From positions 124,001-188,000 of the forward strand of contig CAXAMN010026484.1 of the NCBI GenBank assembly GCA_963970005.1: DNA of 64,000 nt, read 5' to 3'. Below the pieces are notes generated by a model that ran no database searches, had not been told where the DNA came from, and saw only the letters and a program-made list of their open reading frames with translations. The translations under genes and the position numbers were made by a program. Positions within the stretch are counted from its first letter, which is position 1, and each line of letters begins with the position of its first letter. The DNA is from Durusdinium trenchii. Lineage: Eukaryota > Sar > Dinophyceae > Suessiales > Symbiodiniaceae. Shown in pieces: positions 47,002 through 60,374 of this stretch.

Positions 47002-50000
47002 CTTCAGATCCGACCCCTTCAGGTGCAATCTTTATCCTTCTGATGGTGCCGTTGACCTATCCAGAGCTTCAGAATGTCTCAGAAAGCATCCAAACGGTGT
47101 ACATATGGTTGCCTCTGTGGTACATGAGCATCTCGGCTAGACAAGGGTGGAAGACCCTGACTGCGGCTTGTTGATGACAAAGCTGGAGATGGACACGCCT
47201 TTCTGGATTGACAAGTGCGTAGTGGCATGCAACATAGCTATCATTGATATCATGGATCATTGCCTTTTGGTGACCCGTCAGACTTGTTTCTTAGAACCAT
47301 GGCGGGTCACCATGACCCATCACCCTCGAGCACCGGATCGTTCAGATTGCTGCATGACCCTGAACAGCTGCTGACCGTGTCACACAAGGAGGTTGGGATC
47401 CACAACAGGATGCTCCTGCATCCTTTTCTCCTGTTTGCACTTGTGTGTGTGAGAGAGGCCCAGATTGGCAGATGAATCTAGCTGATCTACTCTTTCAGAA
47501 GAAGTCAGCAAGCAAAGCAGTCTGCTGGAAGAACAACTCAGTGCAGATTCATATGCTATGCATACACAGTATATATATATATAAGTTATATACGTATATA
47601 CAAACGCTGTATGGCAGGGCCACACTAGTTCCCTTTGCCCGGACTGAGAGGCATGAATCCTAGGCAACGGACTGTAATCATTGTAATCATTTGGAGAAGC
47701 CCCTCACGACGCTTTACACTTTTTTCAATGTGTTTGAATGAAGGCGTGTCCAAGATGACAAGAAAGCAGACGACACTTCTTACTCATGAACTTTCAGCCT
47801 TTGCTACTAGTTACTAGTGTGCTTCCCATGAAATCAACATAACACAAGTGAAGGAGAAACTCTTGAAAGGCCTAGTGATGAGTTTGGTACCAGTGGCCCT
47901 TTGACAGCTAGTTAGCTTGACCTTGCGCATCAAGGTATGCTGAAAAAAAGTCTTGGTGGATGGATTCAGACGCTTTGGCATCGATTGTCTATGCTTTATG
48001 ATTTTCCGATATGATGTTTGTCCAGAAGTCGGTCAGCTGTATTCGAGTTTGTCTCAACAAGTTGGGGCCCCGAAACCACGCCGTTTATCTATGTTATTGG
48101 GAGTTTTGTGCTTTTGCTGCCGCTGCCCTTGCTGCAGTAGCCGCTGTAGTCGCTGCTGTAATTGACATTGCCTCTTCCTTCTTCTTGTTGTCGCTTGTCG
48201 CTGTTAATGATTATAAAATGATGATTCTGCCCCATTCATGCTATTTTTGTGCCAATGCTTTGGACATTGTGACGCTAGTGCAGATCTGCACAACATGAGC
48301 AAACAGAACATGTCATGCACACCTGAAGGCGAGTTAGTTGCAGAATGAGATTGGATCCCGCCTAAAAGCAAAATCTACTCTACAGTAGCAAGGGGCTGGA
48401 TGTTCTGGATATTGCCTACGTACTGACTCGAAACACAATTTCTAAAGGAGGCTAGGCTAGCTGATAAAAAAGAGCCAGAAACAGCTGCAGAATGAGATGG
48501 GGTTTTCCCCAGATGACAATTTGAACACTGCATGAACAAAGACCTTGCTCAAAGGTCTCAACTCAACTTCTGACTCCTTGGATTCAAAACACTCGAGCTG
48601 AGTTTGGCAGGGCGTTCAATCCACCCTTCTACCTGTTGCCAATAGCAACTGGCCACTGCCCAGGATTTCTATGAATGCGAGCATTGGCACGATACTGGCA
48701 CTCCTAGTGGTGATTGTTCTCTGCAAATCTGCGCCCAGCAATCCAGGCACCTTGACCTTCTTTAGGGCTATGAGGCATTATGAGGCCATGAGTCTTTCTA
48801 TACACTGTAATTTTTGGGGACGCATTGTTGCATGCCAGTAAGGTCAACATATTCAAATTCCCTAATCTTGCTTGAGCTCTGAAGTGCTCAAAGCCTATAT
48901 GATGCTGTCAGCTCAGGGTTCCAACCTTGCTCTCATTGGTGGAATTTCCCGAGTCCAAAGTCTTGTTGGTTCATGTTTATATAGAAGCAGATAGTCGACA
49001 GTGGACACGTCCAAACCTAGTTCAGTATGGTCTGTGACGATGTGGTTACAAGCAATCTCTTTCCCTGCAAAACCATACAGCAATACGGTGCACTAGGAAC
49101 CCAGCATACATACCTTGGCCCAATAAATGACCAGCTTTTGTACTGTAAATGCAGCAGAGACTCACTTGCACAGCTGAGTGTCCAAGCTGTAGTTGGAAAC
49201 GGAATGAGGGCAGCTGCTTTCGGTGCTTTTGGTGCACATGCACCATTGGCTTTCTGGGGCATTCTGGCTCAACCCAACTTCATTCATGCGAACTTCGTAG
49301 AAGATCAGCAAACCCTTCGCCCATCCGGCAAATATATATATATAGAATTATATAGAAACATCAAGGGACCGTACTTGCAGGGTGCATCAGCAAGCTCATA
49401 GCTGCACTCAGGCGACTTCTATGATAGCAAATGCTTGCTCCTGGCATTTTTGATTGCATACGTAGCTCGGCAGAGGAAACGCTTTTTGATGGTTTTATTA
49501 TGTTCTATTCCGTCCTAAAAGGCATCGGTTCCTTTTGCTTCAGCATTTAGGTTGTCAAAAGCCTAGCAAGGACAATGATTTGCAGGCTTACAATACAACA
49601 CAAGACCTTTGGATTGGATCAACAGTAACGGTCCCTGTTCAGGCCACAAAGATCAGCGTTGCCAACTTGAAGTCCAGTCTTTGAAACCATCACCCTTTTG
49701 CTTTCTTCGATGCTGTTTAGACCACAAGGTAGTTTGCTTGAGCGGAGCAGATGCTGATATGAAAAAGATGTTCCTGGGTACACTTTCACCGCTCTTTGTG
49801 ACTTGGACGAACCGACATCAGCAGAGAGATTGCTCGTAATTTTGTAGCAACCAACAATTCCTAACAATTCTGATGGGATCTTGGCACTCTCAATGGTCTG
49901 TCAAAGCTTGGCTTCACCTTGCTTTCATGGAGAGTGAAGCGGTGACTTTAAGCATCTCTTTTGACATTCATTGGATAATTCGTTTCATTGGATGCCAAAG

Positions 50001-50384
50001 CCACAGTTCTAGATGATCACCCGCTCGGGGTGAAGACGCTGAAAGTGTTCCACTTGCGGGCAATCTTTGTGACTGCATGTCGCATCTCACTTCAACTTGC
50101 AAGATACTAGAATTGGACATCTTTTTTGAGTTGGGCTTTTGAGTTTATTCCGTATGCGCCGACAAGGTGACATACCTCAGCAATGTGCAGAGCTCAGCAC
50201 GCAGAGTGACGTTGTCACGCCGTGGAAAACACGTCGCTGCAGCGCATGTTTCATAACGCTTATGTAGCATGGGAAGATCTGAAGGCCACACCCAAAGACC
50301 CAATGAGTTAAATTTCCAACAGCCAAATGCAGTTGGGTTTCAATCTCTGGGGAATGGCGCACACTTTGTCACCGGTGCCCGAGA
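47002..50384. other. No recognised gene; TA microsatellites
   Basis: (TA)n at 47,569-47,600 and 49,330-49,342. A CTGCCGCTGCCCTTGCTGC patch at 48,117-48,160. The 124-codon plus frame at 49,027-49,401 contains VGNGMRAAAFGAFGAHAPLA but no recognisable family. Confidence 0.35.
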
Positions 50385-51130
50385 TCCGGAGTTCCTTGCT
50401 GGAACCGGTGCTACCAGGTGCCTCCCTCGAACCCTTCGGCGCTTTTGCAAGCCTCCAACCTTGGAACATTGGGTGCTGTTAGGAGCCGTGTTCTTGGAAC
50501 TCACAAATATTATATAGAACCCTGGGTGCTGTCAGTGGTTGCTGTCAGTTGCTGTGGTCTGAAGCCTTGTAATCCTGCAGCCAGCGTTGGAGGCCTGGGT
50601 ACTGCCAGGTGCTGTGTTCAGAATGCCCCTTGAAACGTTGTCAGGTGCATGTACCTAGCAGCAAGATTTTGCGCCCGCAACAGATTTTGCACTTGCAGTG
50701 TGCATTTTGCCTCTGTCGCGGAGCATCTCTTCTAATTATACACGATCAAAAACTTAGATGCGCCGCTATGCCACAGGCAGTTGCGTGTACTGAGCAGGGT
50801 GTTTCTGCAACTGCAATGGCTTGACTTGTAGTGTGCCTTTCGTCGCCACTACGATGCAGTCTGGCAGGACGCTTTGGCGATGGAAGCAGTTTGTGCCTCC
50901 TGCCTGCGTTGCAGCGCATTCTTTCTACGCGCGGCGCGATCAAAAACTATGTTCTATGCCATGCGCAGAAATGCAAGAGGCAGTTGCGCGTACCTAGCAG
51001 TACGACTCTCCCCGGGCACAGCTTTCGCAGTTGTGGAGTCGCCGTTGCAAAGCACAGTCTACGCGGCGGGGAAGCATGATTTATGCGCAGCAAGGCAGTA
51101 GGTAGTTGCACGTGCCTAGCAGGACGTTTC
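50385..51130 (+). repeat. Degenerate tandem repeats (about 60-bp and about 200-bp units)
   Basis: 50,465-50,625: three diverged copies of CCTGGGTGCTGTCAGGTGCTGTGTTC. 50,640-51,130: phrases CGATCAAAAACTxxGxTxTATGCC (50,743 and 50,937) and GGCAGTTGCGCGTACCTAGCAG (50,640 partial, 50,773, 50,980, 51,099), consistent with an old repeat of about 200 bp. Confidence 0.6.
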
Positions 51131-51298
51131 TGTGCTGTTGCACCTGTGGTGCGCTTTATGTTTCCATTAATTTTAACCTTATCTTCTTAGAGGGCCAACA
51201 ATGCTGGAGATGTTTGTACGTCCCTAGCTACTAGCAACATTCAGCTGGGGAAAACGTTTTTGTAGTTCTGGTGGGCTTCCCTCCTTCCTGCGCCCAGC

Positions 51299-51712
51299 TC
51301 ATGGAGCACAGTTCCTGTTCCCAACTTCTGCTCCATAGCTTCCTTTGAACTCCACACATGGATTTGGATTCAGTTTGGGAGCTTTCGCAACATTTGAAGA
51401 GTCCCAGTCATGTGAGTTGCTATATACGTGCTGCTGGGTTGCAAAGCTGGGTGAATCATTGACATCTTCACGTGGCTTCGGGGCTGGTCTTGTCCGCTTG
51501 TCACCAAGGCTTCGGCCCTTGGCGCAATCATGAACCAGGAGACCGAACGCGCCGTCTGTGTTGAACGCGCAGAAACGGGCCTTCCAGTCGTTTCCAGAAC
51601 GGGCCTTCGCGTCCAGAACTCGCCGGCGACGATGTGTTGTGTGTTTGGAACTCCCTCCGTTTGCCGTTCGACCTGATGAATGATGAAGGCGACAAAGCCG
51701 ACATCCCATCAC
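51299..51712 (-). CDS. Minus-strand open frame of 137 codons, unknown
   Basis: Reads GNDWKARFCAFNTDGAFGLL, VHDCAKGRSLGDKRTRPAPK, PREDVNDSPSFATQQHVYSN, AKAPKLNPNPCVEFKGSYGA. Hydrophilic and repeat-free, with more protein-like composition than the opposite strand. No family or splice sites identified. May be an exon. Confidence 0.3.
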   Translation of the reverse strand: MMGCRLCRLHHSSGRTANGGSSKHTTHRRRRVLDAKARSGNDWKARFCAFNTDGAFGLLVHDCAKGRSLGDKRTRPAPKPREDVNDSPSFATQQHVYSNSHDWDSSNVAKAPKLNPNPCVEFKGSYGAEVGNRNCAP

Positions 51713-54700
51713 CCATGTCTGTTTCGCGTACTATATATCAGTGGGTCGGTTTTGCATGATACCCACATATTACATGGCTGCGTGGCTGCGCTGCTGGTCC
51801 AACTGGCGCAGGATCGCATCAATTGGACGTCGATGATTCTTTGCCACTGGACGTCAGGAGACCGACACTTCTGTTGTTTGAACACTCGTAGCTTTCTTTG
51901 CATCATGGATAGCTGATAGCATTGTTTGTGCCAATGAAACAGAACACCATCTGAGATGTATCTATGCTAAACTATGACTATGAACTCCACTTCCAAGGCG
52001 TTGGAATCTGGAATCCAAGGCCTAGACTGGTTGTCAGACCCTGCCATAGCAGAGCCTCAAAATCGTTGGGTGGATCAGGAGCCTGCTTGTAGTGAAATGA
52101 TATTGCACGCAATCAATTGTGACTGTGGGTAGGTGACCCTCCAAAAGATGTGGTGATGCAGTGATGCCTAGGAACTTAGACTTTACATTTCAAGAAGAGT
52201 GTGCACTGGCGCTGAGGCTATGCATATCTCACCCTCACTGCCCTGGCATTGTCAGCAGTGAACCCAGAAAGGGTTTGGTAGTACAAATCGAAGATGTTCA
52301 CACCCACTCGAAGGCTTGGGCCCATTGAGTTGGGCTCGAGTCTTCATAGCTCGTTTCTCTCGCTTCTTCCTATTTTTTCTTTAAGATCCGTTTAGTCTTC
52401 CATGTCCAACTTTCAGTTTCCATGGTTTTTAGTGGGCCCAGGCCATGACCTTGCTATTGCGCGCTCCTTATTGCCTTTCCAGCTCCCTATTGGCCTCCGA
52501 CAACACTGCAGAGGATTTGGCAGAAATATCTGAGAACACTTGGCATCTCGACATCACTTTGTGCCCGCCTGGAGAGATCAGGTCAGGTACGCATGCACGT
52601 ATATATTTATATATACATATATATATAGTTTTTGGACTGTGACCCAGCACATATCGGGCTGGGGCTGGGGGGATAATGTACAATGCATGCGAGCCCATCG
52701 CATGTGTTCAGAAAATCGGGAAGTCCGTTACTTGTCATTTCTGACCTTTGCTTTTACTGTAGCTACTTTGCCAGTAAACTGTCAGCTGGCTCGAGTATCT
52801 TGGAAGGAACCGTGTGTTGCCTTGGTGTGAACTAAGGCGCAGTCTTCAATTGCTCCTCAAATACTTTCAACGCCGGCCATCCGACTTTGACCTGGAGACC
52901 TTGGGTACCTTGGCACCCTGATTGTAACAACTGCGCAAGGCTTGATCCTTGACTGCAGCAAACAGCATAGTGGTTGCTTCTGAGGCCAACACTTGCAACT
53001 GCTGAAGATCAATTCCCTGCACCTGGAATCTCAGCTCGCAGAAGCTCGGTGGGAAGCCTTTCGCTGGCACCAGCACAGGCGAAATATAGCGAAACACATC
53101 GAAATGCACTAGCCAGATTTGGCATGCAACCTAACCTTGTCGTTCTGCAAATGCGTTGGATTGCCTCTTGACTTGTGGTCTGTCTCAGTCCTTCAAAGAG
53201 CATTATTGGTTCAGCAAGCCGTCTTTCCGCTCGCAGTATATAGTAGCTTCATGTAGCTTCAATAGTGAATGCAAGACACATAGCTTCAATAGTGAGCTTC
53301 TGGGCTTTGCGTTGCAGGCGCTTGCGTGGTGACCAAGCTGCATGTGTGCACTGTGTGCACTTACAGTGAGAGGGACGCCAGTCAGCTGATGTTCCAAGCA
53401 CCACTCTTCTCATCGGTAGCCCTTTATTTTGATGCGTTTTGCAGTGTCCTCGCCAGTTGGCCTTGACCCTGATTGTGAGGTGCCAGATTAAAGCGCATAT
53501 ATTCATATATATATATACAGTATATACACATACTATTTTTGTTATTGCCCTTGCTTAGGCCTTCTTCATTTGTTGATGTGCCACCACTCTGTGCTACTTG
53601 CCGCACTGGCTTGGCTTCGAAGCCCCTTTACGCAGGTGCGCTCTCCGAGAGAAAAAGGGTCAACACGGTGGGTGAGTTCAGATGGGGGATTCATAAAATC
53701 GCCGCGCTTTTGCAACATATTTTGGCAAAACAGGGTCGTCGGGCACAGATTGGCCGCTTTGGTTGAAACTCATGCTTCGAGCGCGATGGATTGAGCAGTC
53801 AGGATGTTGGAACAGGTACTGGTAGTGTTTACCGGTATGTAGCAAAGCACTACACTAGGTGTAGCGAACATCATACAAACCGTTTTGGTGAAGCAGTAGC
53901 TGTGCTTTCGCGGGCTGCCAAGCTATTGATCTTCACACGATTTCTGCCACGCGACAGGGCCAACAAGCAGAGCTGGCCCCTTTTTTGAACGAGCAACTTG
54001 ACTTTAGTTTCTACATCCCTCTTGATGGCTGCGACTCAGGGTAACTTCCGTGGAGCCAACATGCAAATGTGCTGACACCCACTTTGTTTGGTTTTTTGCA
54101 ACCGAGCCAGTTTTTGCTTCGACTCTAATTACTGGTTTCAAGACATTATAAGTGGATGAGCTGTTTTGTGAAAAAAGTAGGCATCAGGACAAGACCTTTT
54201 GATATTTATCAGGGTAAACAAAGAGGGAACGACTTTGTATCGGATGCATCCTCGATGACCTTGTGGGCAATCTGATAAACAGATCTTTGAGTTGTTGTGA
54301 AGGGTCCTGGACATGCAGAACGTCTTCATCAAAGACAAACATAGGCAAAGATCCTTGCTTGCCCCAACCGATAATCCTGCAGAGCGACCCGAACCAATAC
54401 AACATGTTGTGCGGTCGTTGTCCAACGATGGCAGCATTGCGTTACAAGATCTGAGAGATTCTGACAAGTGCCACAGTCAGTGGAAGGTTTGGAAGTGCCA
54501 CAGGGGCAGTCCTACGCAGCGTTTCAGCACCTTGGTGGCTGCGGCAGAACACAGAGGACCAAGAAGCATCAGCGCTAAACTCAGCATATCAGCGTATCCA
54601 GTTCTGCGACAGTTCAGTGTGCTCATTCTGGGGCTTCTTAGGCTTGCACATGGACTCACAATCAGCTTTAGCATGCTAGGTCATAGACGCTCTTGAGCAT

Positions 54701-55505
54701 GCAGAGCTTGCAGATGGCTCTCTACTCGCCTGTTTGGAAAGCCTCCGAGATCGGGTGTCTCGGTTCTGCAAAAAGCCAGGATCAGTGAGGATCTGAAAAG
54801 CAATCAAGAAAGACACGGGCAGACGGCAGACATTAGTGGAATCTAAGGGTTTGAGGAATGTTCCCTTCTTGGAATCAGCTGTATGATATGATGCCGTTGG
54901 GTGAGTTGCAGGGTTACACTGCATAAGCCAAACCCTGTTCCCTCCTCACACGTTGCTTAAGTTGACCGAACGGGTGGCCTACAGAAGGGTGTGCACAGCC
55001 GTGATATGCCGTGGGTTTTCTTGCATGTTCCCAAGCGATGGTCGAGCAGGATGGCCAGACTCCTGGTAGGTCAGGGACCCTGCAGTTTGCCGCCCTAAGC
55101 GCCCAAAGCTACATGGTGGACTGGTCGGGCTCCAGGTTTTGGATGCTTAAGCTGCTTCACATTATTTTCAAAACAATCTAGGAACCAAATCCTGCATCCT
55201 ACCTAGGAGCTCACCTCCTTACTAAATTATATAAGTGAGCGCCTCCTTGGTTAAGTAGTAGGGGGGTAGGCCACGGGCTAAAAAAAGAAAAGAGGGAAAA
55301 TAACAATTTAGAAAAAGGGGTGATGTATCAGTCTCTTGATCTTTCTTGAAGATTTAGATCAGAATACGGGCACGGACCAAGCCCACGATTGTGGCAATTG
55401 AATCACAGGACGAAATCGTTTCCCACGACAGCCATTCCATTTCCGCAAGCCGCGTGCCTGTTCCCCACTAGCCTGCGAACACTAGGTTGACTAGCTGACA
55501 AGAGC
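51713..55505. other. No recognised gene; TA microsatellites
   Basis: (TA)n tracts at 52,600-52,628 and 53,498-53,528. Short open frames only. Nothing else recognised. Confidence 0.35.
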
Positions 55506-55829
55506 TTGCCCAGGCACGACCAGAATCCACCACGCCCAGTGGAGAACCTTGGCATTGATTGCATAGCCTGGCCTATATTTAAGCCCAGGACGCTTGCAAA
55601 AGGCATGGAGGTGAATGTTTTTGCTGTACAGCAGAGAAGATTCGGATTTCGAATCTCCAAGGCGCTGCAACCGGCAGCAGCGTTTGTGGAGATACTGCGA
55701 CAGATCCCGAAGGCTATGAAGGACTTCTTGCTCAACAAGGCTGGGTACAGCGGGCTGCATGTGCACAGCTGGCTCCCACTTCCCTCCAGGCAGAGACAGA
55801 GACAGGCTGAAGGCACAGACTTCCTGTGA
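55506..55829 (+). CDS. Open frame of 107 codons, unknown
   Basis: Reads RPVENLGIDCIAWPIFKPRT, AKGMEVNVFAVQQRRFGFRI, SKALQPAAAFVEILRQIPKA, MKDFLLNKAGYSGLHVHSW and ends SRQRQRQAEGTDFL before TGA. The minus strand is also open (143 codons) but of poorer composition. Helical middle part; no family recognised. Confidence 0.35.
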   Translation: MPRHDQNPPRPVENLGIDCIAWPIFKPRTLAKGMEVNVFAVQQRRFGFRISKALQPAAAFVEILRQIPKAMKDFLLNKAGYSGLHVHSWLPLPSRQRQRQAEGTDFL

Positions 55830-58800
55830 TGCAAAGAAAAATACTATCACTTGTCCCATGACTGACTAGCATTGATAAATCATGAACAACTAGTTGGTCA
55901 CAAACACCCGCAAATCATTGACTTGGGCAGAGATGAGCAGGTTGACGTGGACCAGCCGATTCTTGGCAGAGATGTTTTCATTGTTTGTTGTGCCTTTCCG
56001 AAACAGCCATGTTATCCATGTGTTTTTCTCATACTTCAGCATGTGTCCAGTTCTTACATGTCATTCTTGTTCCATCTCATGTCCAAGCTTGTTGTTCCTT
56101 GGGAAAAGCGTTATAGTTATTGTGCTTTTGATCGCCTCAGGCTGCCTCTCAATGCAATGCATCGATCACACGAATAGTGCTTCCACACATTCTTAGGTCT
56201 ATCGAATCGCAATGGCTCATGGGGCAACCCTGGCTGAAGCGAAGCTATCGTCGCCAAGCCATTGGCTACTCCTTGGCAGCTTGGAACGGTTTCCAGCGTA
56301 GATGAGATTTCTTTTCAAAGCAAATTGCATTGGCATGTACAATCTGGCATGCATGTCTTTTTTTTGATTGTGCACCCGCAAACAAGCAAAAAGCATCGAC
56401 AGGCATGGGTAGCCTCTTTGGTGTGGTGCATAAGGCAGGCCCGGCAGGGGGGTACTTGGTTCCACACACCACAATGCTGTGGAACAGATGGAAAAGCATG
56501 CAACAGCAATGGAAACTTTATGTACTGATAGCTAGACCTCACAGGTACCCGGCAGTTTACAAAAACAAGGCACGACGAATGTGTTTTTGAAGAGGCTAAG
56601 TTTTGCCAAGAGGCTTGAAAGAGCAAACATGCAACAAATTACATTCGATGCACCCTTTCTGTGCTTGCAAAGTTGTCCAGTGTGTTTTCATTGCAGTTAC
56701 CGAAATGGATCTGCGACGTGCGCCATCTTGGTGGCCTGGTTGCTGCCTTTCAACTGGGCTCCTTGGCTCTATTGGAAGATTAACACTATGCTGCACAACA
56801 AATATGTAGTGCGCTCATTCTTGCCTCTTCCGGTGCTTTCTTGGCGTGCCTTTGTAAATAAATAGATTGATTTGTGCAGCTGCACAGCTGAGATCATCAA
56901 GCAACATTATGCGTGGACACAACACTATCTATATAGTGTCATGCACATCAATATTGCATCGTTTTTGTGCAGGAATTACTCGCTGGTGCAAAAGATTTGG
57001 GCTGCCAAACAACGGCTTCTTCTCCTGATCAAATGCAATACACCATGTCATGCATTTACCCATTTCAGCAAACTACGAAACATATTATAGTATAATATAT
57101 ATATATGTTGATTGATGTGTTCGCTACACTTGTCTTTAATGCATACAGCCGTAGAAGTGCACAAACTTGATACAAACTGATGCCTGTGCTATATCCGTGA
57201 CATGATTCGCTTGACCCTGGAGGGGGAGGGGAAGGGGAGGGCCACGATTCTGTTGGTGATGTTGACTAATTACTGCGCGCTGGCCGGACTTGGATAGTGC
57301 TGCATGCATTTCACAGAAGCAAGCAGATATTAAACTTTTTTGCAGGGTTGCAATGCATTCAAAACTCCTTGGAAAACCTTTGTACAATATACTGTAGCGC
57401 TTGTGACTGCAGCAGTTGAGATGCAATGAGGAGAAACTTGGTCTATGCGTGTTTGTGGTGATCCTTGGGGTTAGCCATCTAAACCCGTCACTGGAATGTG
57501 GAAGTGGTAGAACGAAGGTATGTTTTCTTGTGATTGTAGACCAGCAATGGTAAAATGGTTGTGCAACCCCTCTGTGAGCAGACCGTACTCAGATAGGAAC
57601 AAGGGCACGCAGTGACTGTGCTTTTTCTAAGCAGTGATGGTGTTTAGTCATTTTCCAGTCGCCCGCAGTTGTCTCTAGTCATTTCTTAACGATGGAAAAG
57701 GTGCCTCTTTGGAGACAGTGCAGACATGCAGGTCACCCTTCGGGGCACTATGAATGAGCTCATTGGAACTACTGGAGGCAACATGGAACTCTGGAAGCTT
57801 CAGAACGAGACCTACGTGCAGATGCGCACGTTCCACCTTTCACAACATGCGCACAAGAAACACTATGATATGTTCGATGAAGATACTGTGACTTTTGTTG
57901 TGATTGACAGTATTGCATATTGTCACTTGCTGTACTGTGTTTGGCAAGGGTAGTCCTCTTATGCGTCGTTTTGGGCAACATAGCGCTCACATAGCATTCA
58001 CAACACCTCCGTTTCTGGGCAGAAGGTGTGATCCTCGGTGGGCTGCCGGTGTTTGTCATGAAGTTCAGTCCCACTTTCCGAACGACTCAGCATCCAGGTC
58101 TGCACGAGCTGTTTCCTGGCTGAAGCTCTCAAGACTGGAGGAACACGTTCACCAAAGGAGGCAGAATGATAAACACATGATGCCCCAGCAGCAACTTCTT
58201 GATGAGGTTCGTGTGCTTCACTCTCATGTACCTCCTCTGGACTATTGTGACTTGTCGACAAGATGCCAGTTTCACTTTTGGTGCTTAGTGGGATAAGATC
58301 CAATCAGAATCCATCTGCAAACATTTGCAACTGAGTGAGTCTGGCTTACTCTGTGACACATGCGCATGAAAGCGCTCTCTCCTTCAAAAGCTTACCCGAA
58401 ACAGATGACCCTTGGATAACCTGCATGATCCTCTTTTTCCTTTGACCTCGTTAGATACCTGTACCTGGATGCTTCCGGCACTCTGAGGCCACATATTTTG
58501 CACAAGTTCAAGCATTCCAGTGGCGTGTTGCGGTGACTTGGCCAAACGAACAAGCGATGGCGTGGGTCCTTAAGACTCCAAGAAGGGCTTTGCCGTGGCA
58601 AAGCGCCGTGTTGTTCTTGAACGGCAGCCTCGGCACGAAAACAACGACATGAGGCTCTGGTATTATTCTGCAAATGTGTTAGAGTATGTTAGAGTGAGGT
58701 GCCAAGTTTCGGCATACGTTGCTACATTGCCACCCTAACCCCAGTGCCGTGACCCCGAGGCCTTGTTCTGGTCGTGCTTTGGGGGCGTGGAGATGCTACG

Positions 58801-60334
58801 AGATTTTGGTTTGGCGGAGGATTTCAGGAGCACTTGTACTGGCTGAGCTTGTCCTTGCCTTCTTCACACCTTTCCGGTCTTTCCTCAAAACTGTGGTCTT
58901 TTCAGGGCATCGTCCAAAAAGATGTCAAGTGTAAAGCATCAGAAGAGACGAAGAGACGTGTTGCAGTAAACTCTCGCCGAAAGACCTCCAGGCCTCTGGA
59001 GTTCAAAGAATTTCTGCGAAACTTCTGTGATCATAATTGTGATTTGATTTATCGAGCGCTGTTTGATTCTGTCACATGGCAAGCAAAATCTCTATTGGGT
59101 TTCAAATCACTGCTCCAACAAAGTGCTCTTATCAAGTGTCAGGTTTTTCATGATATATCGTGTCATTGGTGCTCGGCATCCATTGCACAACTGCATTGAC
59201 TCTTGAAGTTGCATGAAGGACCGCACCATCCATAGGCCACTACAGCTGAGCAAACACCCCACTCAAACTGCCAAGCAAGTGTGCTCATCATGGACCTGTG
59301 AATCAGTGAACGTCGCTACAGGTCACAACAACGCAACACAGATGCCTTTGTCAGCTCGAGAGGGTGGGTCAGTCAGAGTAGTAGTTTCCATTTTGATGGG
59401 CTGAGCAATAAAGCTTTGTCATCAGCAGAGCCACTTCTGCAGATGTACTACATGATATGAGATGTGATACTTTTGTGATGCAGATAATGCAAGGCCGTAC
59501 TTATACCATTACTTGCATTCAAATAGATACACTTGAACCATGATAAGCCAACACTTTATAATCCGATTATGATTATTCAAGTCAAAAATCGGAGGGCCAG
59601 TTAGATCAATAAAGGCTCCAATGGAAGGAAGAGTTTCTTAGTCTCGGTCAAATTTGAGGCGTTGCATGCGTGTGTGTTTGTGTGTATGTGTGTCCTCGTG
59701 CTACGACACCTTGCCTTCCCAAGTGTTTTTCTTTTGATCCAACAGACTTGAGAAAGTCTGCGCTTTCACACTCTTTCAAACAAACATGCGCTTTCATGTG
59801 TTGTGAGGAGCTATGTTTGGAAGCAACACTCCTGGGACTCATTGGTGGATTTGTCTGTTGGCCCCTTCGCAGGAGTTCACTTGATATTCTCGAACCAACA
59901 GGATTAAATGATCCAAGTAGGCTAGAAGGTGCTCATTGAATTCCTGTGTTAACAGCAGGGACAGTGACTTCTCAGTAGTCATGTGGAATGACTTGGGCTG
60001 ATGAGGGCCGGGGCAAACGTTTGAAAGATTGCACCCAACAGTTTGAGCATCACATACCCGAACTCAATAGCAGAATGTAGGATGAGACAAATCCTAAGGT
60101 TGTGGCATGGTCTTTTGCTCAGAGCTCTTCATGTGTCCCTAGTCAGCAGGATGCTCCTCACGGTGTTGTCGCTGCAACAGTTTTTAGCGTTGCAGCTGGT
60201 GCGCTGCTACCGCCTTCTTTTTGAGTATACTATGACTATAATCAACTACACTACTGAATTTGGCATAAAAGTTCTATAACCTTCAGCTCTTTTATATCCA
60301 TTGCTACTAGATTGGTTGCAACATATCTCGTGCA
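55830..60334. other. No recognised gene
   Basis: (TA)n at 57,081-57,108. The plus frame at about 58,895-59,199 (VKCKASEETKRRVAVNSRRK, PLEFKEFLRNFCDHNCDL) is a faint exon candidate. Nothing else recognised. Confidence 0.3.
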
Positions 60335-60374
60335 GCCGAGACTTCCCAGGTGCTTTGTGCAGGGAAGTCTCGGC
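60335..60374. repeat. Perfect 13-bp hairpin
   Basis: GCCGAGACTTCCC (60,335-60,347) and GGGAAGTCTCGGC (60,362-60,374), 14-nt loop. GC-rich stem, so a stable RNA hairpin if transcribed. Confidence 0.9.
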
